A stretch of 64,000 bases of DNA from Zerene cesonia. Its lineage: Eukaryota > Arthropoda > Insecta > Lepidoptera > Pieridae. The stretch lies in assembly GCF_012273895.1 (NCBI RefSeq), contig NC_052102.1, positions 1,922,001 to 1,986,000 on the forward strand, in the 5' to 3' direction. Every line of letters starts with the position of its first letter. Within the stretch, counting starts at the first letter, position 1. The translations under genes and the position numbers were made by a program. The notes beneath the pieces were generated by a model. That model saw nothing but the letters and a program-made list of their open reading frames with translations, was not told where the DNA came from and did no database searches. Below are positions 60,868 through 64,000 of the stretch, in pieces.

Positions 60868-62124
60868 TTTTTCAACTGCACTCAATAAAACTATGTATTT
60901 GTAATATTAAAATTATTAATGTGGAAACTTTACGTGTATAATTCACATAGATAAGAAAATAGTATAGACTCAGGATTATTAACTTATATGATTTTATCTT
61001 GTTGTTAATCTTGTTAAAATGATTTAATTTATGCTTTTCACAAACAAGCGATTTGTCACCATCACTGTTTTCTAACTTTCAAATGTCAAAATATCAATGT
61101 AACTGACATTATCTTCCACTTACAATGTCAAGTCTACGTAATCTACGTCATGTAGAATAGAAAACTATCTATGGTTACAAACAGACTAAATATATTTATA
61201 CTAAACTCATTATTTTAATACCTACCAACCTTTTTATTATTATTTAACCATTAAAAAATTCTAACAATGTGCGAGTATTTACGTTTGGGCAGAAAAAAAC
61301 CTTTTTAAATGTCATCCTACAGGACTAACAACTAACTAATTGTTGTGAGTGACCAGCATTAAATAACATAATTTCTTTTTTTAATGAAAATAACAATAAA
61401 AATTTCCTGTGATCTTTGTCATAAAAAAATATAGCAATTAAATAATTCTATCAAGTACTTATACAGATTGGTAACCAAATTAATAACTTCATAAATCAAC
61501 TAGAGACATCATGCGCATATTGAATTGAAATGGTATGAAATGAGGCTACTATCGATTTTGTCACGTACTTCAACTATGGCTTCAAGTCATTGAAGCATTT
61601 CCGTTTTTGCCCAAGATTTAATATTATTTAAAAAATTACAGTCAGATAAATTAACGAATTTTGTTAATTTAAACATTTTGCTTAGTATATTTTTGCATGT
61701 AGTTATTAAGTAGGTAATAAAACTCTAGTTAAACGTTATTTACTTCTGTAGGGACAAAAAACAATTTCACGAACAAATCGAATGAAACCATAACCCAAGA
61801 ATTTACTGGTCATATCAATAAAAAATGACTGCCTATTCATCTCTCTGGTATCATCGGCAGGTTATTTTGAATTATTACAAGGAAAACTAACTGAGAACAT
61901 TGTACAGTTTCAATTAAAGACCGGTTTCTAATATTACTCATGATATCGAAAACTATCTCAACATTTTCAGAATTGAACGTGTTACGAGTTTAGAAAGGTC
62001 ACTCAAACATCACTCTATTTTGTTCCAGCATAGTTGGGAGCTGTTAACGCATTTCGAGTTTTACACTCTCAACATATACATTCAATATTTTTAACACAAG
62101 TCCATACAAATACAATTTATTGTA
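60868..62124. other. STAM upstream region and intergenic DNA
   Basis: No TATA box is evident close to the STAM start codon. The stretch includes AT-rich sequence without repeats or open frames I can support. Confidence 0.5.
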
Positions 62125-62323
62125 AAGTGAAGTCCCTGTCCCCTAGTGGGGTAAGGGGCAGATGATAATCATCTGTTCCACTGATCGATTTTCTTTATGG
62201 CCAAGTAGGTGATCAGCCTTCTGTGTCCTACCAGACCGAGACATTTTTTTTGTGCGTATTCACCGAGATTCGAACCCAGGGTTCTACGCTCACGCGTTAA
62301 CAACTATACCAAGGAGGCGGTCC
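62125..62323 (-). mobile_element. tRNA-derived SINE, reverse copy
   Basis: Reverse complement starts GGACCGCCTCCTTGGTATAG, has GGGTTCGAATCTCGG as a B-box-like block and ends GGGACTTCACTT, as in 51674-52103. Confidence 0.82.
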
Positions 62324-62370
62324 AATTATTTTTACATTATTTTATAAACAATAATTTGGAATAGATATTA

Positions 62371-62558
62371 TCTATATATATAAAATTCTCGTGTCACAGT
62401 TTTCGTTGCCATTATACTCCTCCGAAACGGCTTGACCGATTCCTCTGAAATTTGGTAAGCATATTGGGTAGGTCTGAGAATCGGCCAACATCTATTTTTT
62501 ATCCCGATATTCCTACGGGATACGGACTTACGCGGGTGAAACCGCGGGGCGCAGCTAG
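62371..62558 (+). mobile_element. Helitron-like element, variant 5' end
   Basis: Starts TCTATATATATAAAATTCTC, has CTCCTCCGAAACGGCTTGAC and ends GGGTGAAACCGCGGGGCGCA then GCTAG|T. It shares its 3' end with 6920-7111 but not its 5' end. Confidence 0.7.
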
Positions 62559-62737
62559 TATTATATATGAATTTCCCGTGTCACAATTTTAGTTACCAAA
62601 CCCCTCTAAAACGGCTGGACCGATTCTTATGAAATTTTGTGTGCATATTGGGTATGTCTGAGAATCGGCCTACATCTATTTTTCATACCCTAAATGATAA
62701 GAGTAAGGCAGAACAGCGTTTGTCGGGTCAGCTAGTA
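62559..62737 (+). mobile_element. Helitron-like element, second copy in tandem
   Basis: Starts TATTATATATGAATTTCCCG, repeats the CTCTAAAACGGCTGGACCGA and GAGAATCGGCCTACATCTAT blocks of the preceding copy and ends CGGGTCAGCTAG|T. The hairpin is not the same as in the first copy. Confidence 0.65.
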
Positions 62738-64000
62738 AGCTATAAAATATACAATTCACTATTTGACCCTTCAGTTGCGTTACCAAGATGGCGCTAGAGT
62801 CGTTCATTTTCAAATATCCACCCACGTACGCCTTTACAGCTACAAAATTGAACAAAAACATAATACCAAATATAACAATGTTAATTTTCTATTTTAATTA
62901 TGTATATTATCGTTAGATCTTATAATTACTATAAGTCACTTAAATACTTAAAAATTGTTAATAAAAAAACATAGATGTCTCTGATATATAACTCATTTAA
63001 TCACAATGCGCAATCGAAATATACGCTTAGAGTTGTTATTATACTTTATAGAAATTTAAAAGTACTTGTTAAACAATTGAATAAATATTTTAAAATTTTA
63101 ATGAAACAGTTCATGGCCTCTTAATTATAAATTACAAAATTTACACAAACTGTTTCAAAGTCAAACTGCGCTTTGCTTGTGTCCATGAAAGCCGAAACAC
63201 AAACGCACACAGACGCACACGTACGCGCTGGTTATCGAAAATAATAGGTACCTAAGAGTAAAACCTAGGTTTATCTATTAGATATTATTGCATATTATTA
63301 TACACGTTAATTATATTTATAACTAACTTATTTAGTAAACGGTAAGTAAGTAATAATTATTAAAAACGGACAAGAAATAAGATCCATCCAGGATTCATTA
63401 AATTTAATATTTATTAACGTCTAATTATATCCGTCATAAATTAACAAATAATTACACCAACTATATGCCAAAAACGATTTTTTACATTTTCGTGCATATA
63501 AATTTAATAAAGTTATAGCTAATTTACAAATTGTTGCAACATTAAATTGTAACTAAAAAGTTGAAATTTAAGATGTCATCGCCTGATGACAAACGTATAG
63601 CCTTGAGAAGGTTTGAATAATATAATGTATTAAATAAAGTAAAGAAAAAACAAAACAGCTGAAGTAGGTAGATATCGTAATGACCTTAGCTTGCATAGTT
63701 AAACATTTCCGTGATGTCAACTCTGCTGTCTTAACTACAGCACGCACCTCGCGCACAATTTAATACATATTATAAAAAATACAATATATTAGAATCATTG
63801 TGCGTGTTTGCACACATACACTGTTATTATCACGCATGTGTGCTATTATGTTTATTATCATAAGCCCCATGCGTTGTAACAGATGGCGCTAGTAGTCGAC
63901 GATCGTTAGTTGCGTTTCTAAGATGCGTTTTAGAAGCTAATATTACTGTATAGATAATAGGAGATGCGCGCGGGGCGCTCTTGGGAGGAACGGCCCAATT
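62738..64000. other. Non-coding DNA; possible start of a CpG-richer region at the end
   Basis: Mostly AT-rich. The last 40 bases (GATGCGCGCGGGGCGCTCTT and on) are much richer in G and C, which may mark a promoter or exon outside the window. No gene can be supported. Confidence 0.4.

Overview
The window looks like nuclear DNA from a lepidopteran (moth or butterfly). It is AT-rich, its genes are split by short introns with GT..AG borders, and it is dense in Helitron-like elements with TC...CTAG ends, tRNA-derived SINEs, non-LTR retrotransposon tails and one Ty3/Gypsy relic. The protease genes are of the insect digestive chymotrypsin type. Four runs of exactly 1000 N (2991-3990, 8893-9892, 12637-13636, 27424-28423) are fixed-size assembly placeholders, so true distances across them are unknown. 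Species cannot be named from the sequence alone.

Region 1 (1-48.7 kb) is a cluster of recently duplicated secreted chymotrypsin-like serine protease genes. Gene A (+, 229-705) has only its last two exons in the window. Gene B (-, 3990-5302) has exons 1-2 and then runs into a gap. Gene C (+, 12150-15410), gene D (-, 29633-32539) and gene E (-, 37901-40128) are complete five-exon genes encoding 284-285 residues, with signal peptide, propeptide, R|IVGG activation site and full His/Asp/Ser triad. A decayed copy lies at 47757-48640 (-).

The cluster has a striking architecture. Genes C and E sit in the two arms of a very large imperfect palindrome (about 6.56-20.2 kb against 35.4-46.0 kb). Genes B and D sit in two copies of a direct duplication (about 4.0-6.2 kb and 31.0-34.9 kb). 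The 3' part of gene A is an inverted copy of the 3' part of gene D. Gene E is a mosaic: its introns and flanks match C, but parts of exons 2 and 4 match B and A, which suggests gene conversion between paralogs. Transposon insertions present in one copy and absent from the other, some with target-site duplications, give a relative order of events.

The spacer between the palindrome arms (20.2-35.4 kb) holds gene D and a graveyard of elements: a broken Ty3/Gypsy element (22.2-25.3 kb, minus) with a LINE 3' end inserted in it, a Helitron helicase remnant (34.55-34.8 kb), and two inverted copies of an unclassified element.

Region 2 (48.7-64 kb) is quieter. It holds a single well-defined gene on the minus strand, a STAM homolog (55076-60867, six coding exons, 416 aa: VHS, UIM, SH3, GAT-like coiled coil, His/Pro/Gln/Leu-rich tail), an ESCRT-0 component of endosomal sorting. 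Its introns carry Helitron and LINE insertions. The remaining DNA is SINEs, Helitron-like elements and sequence without recognisable genes.
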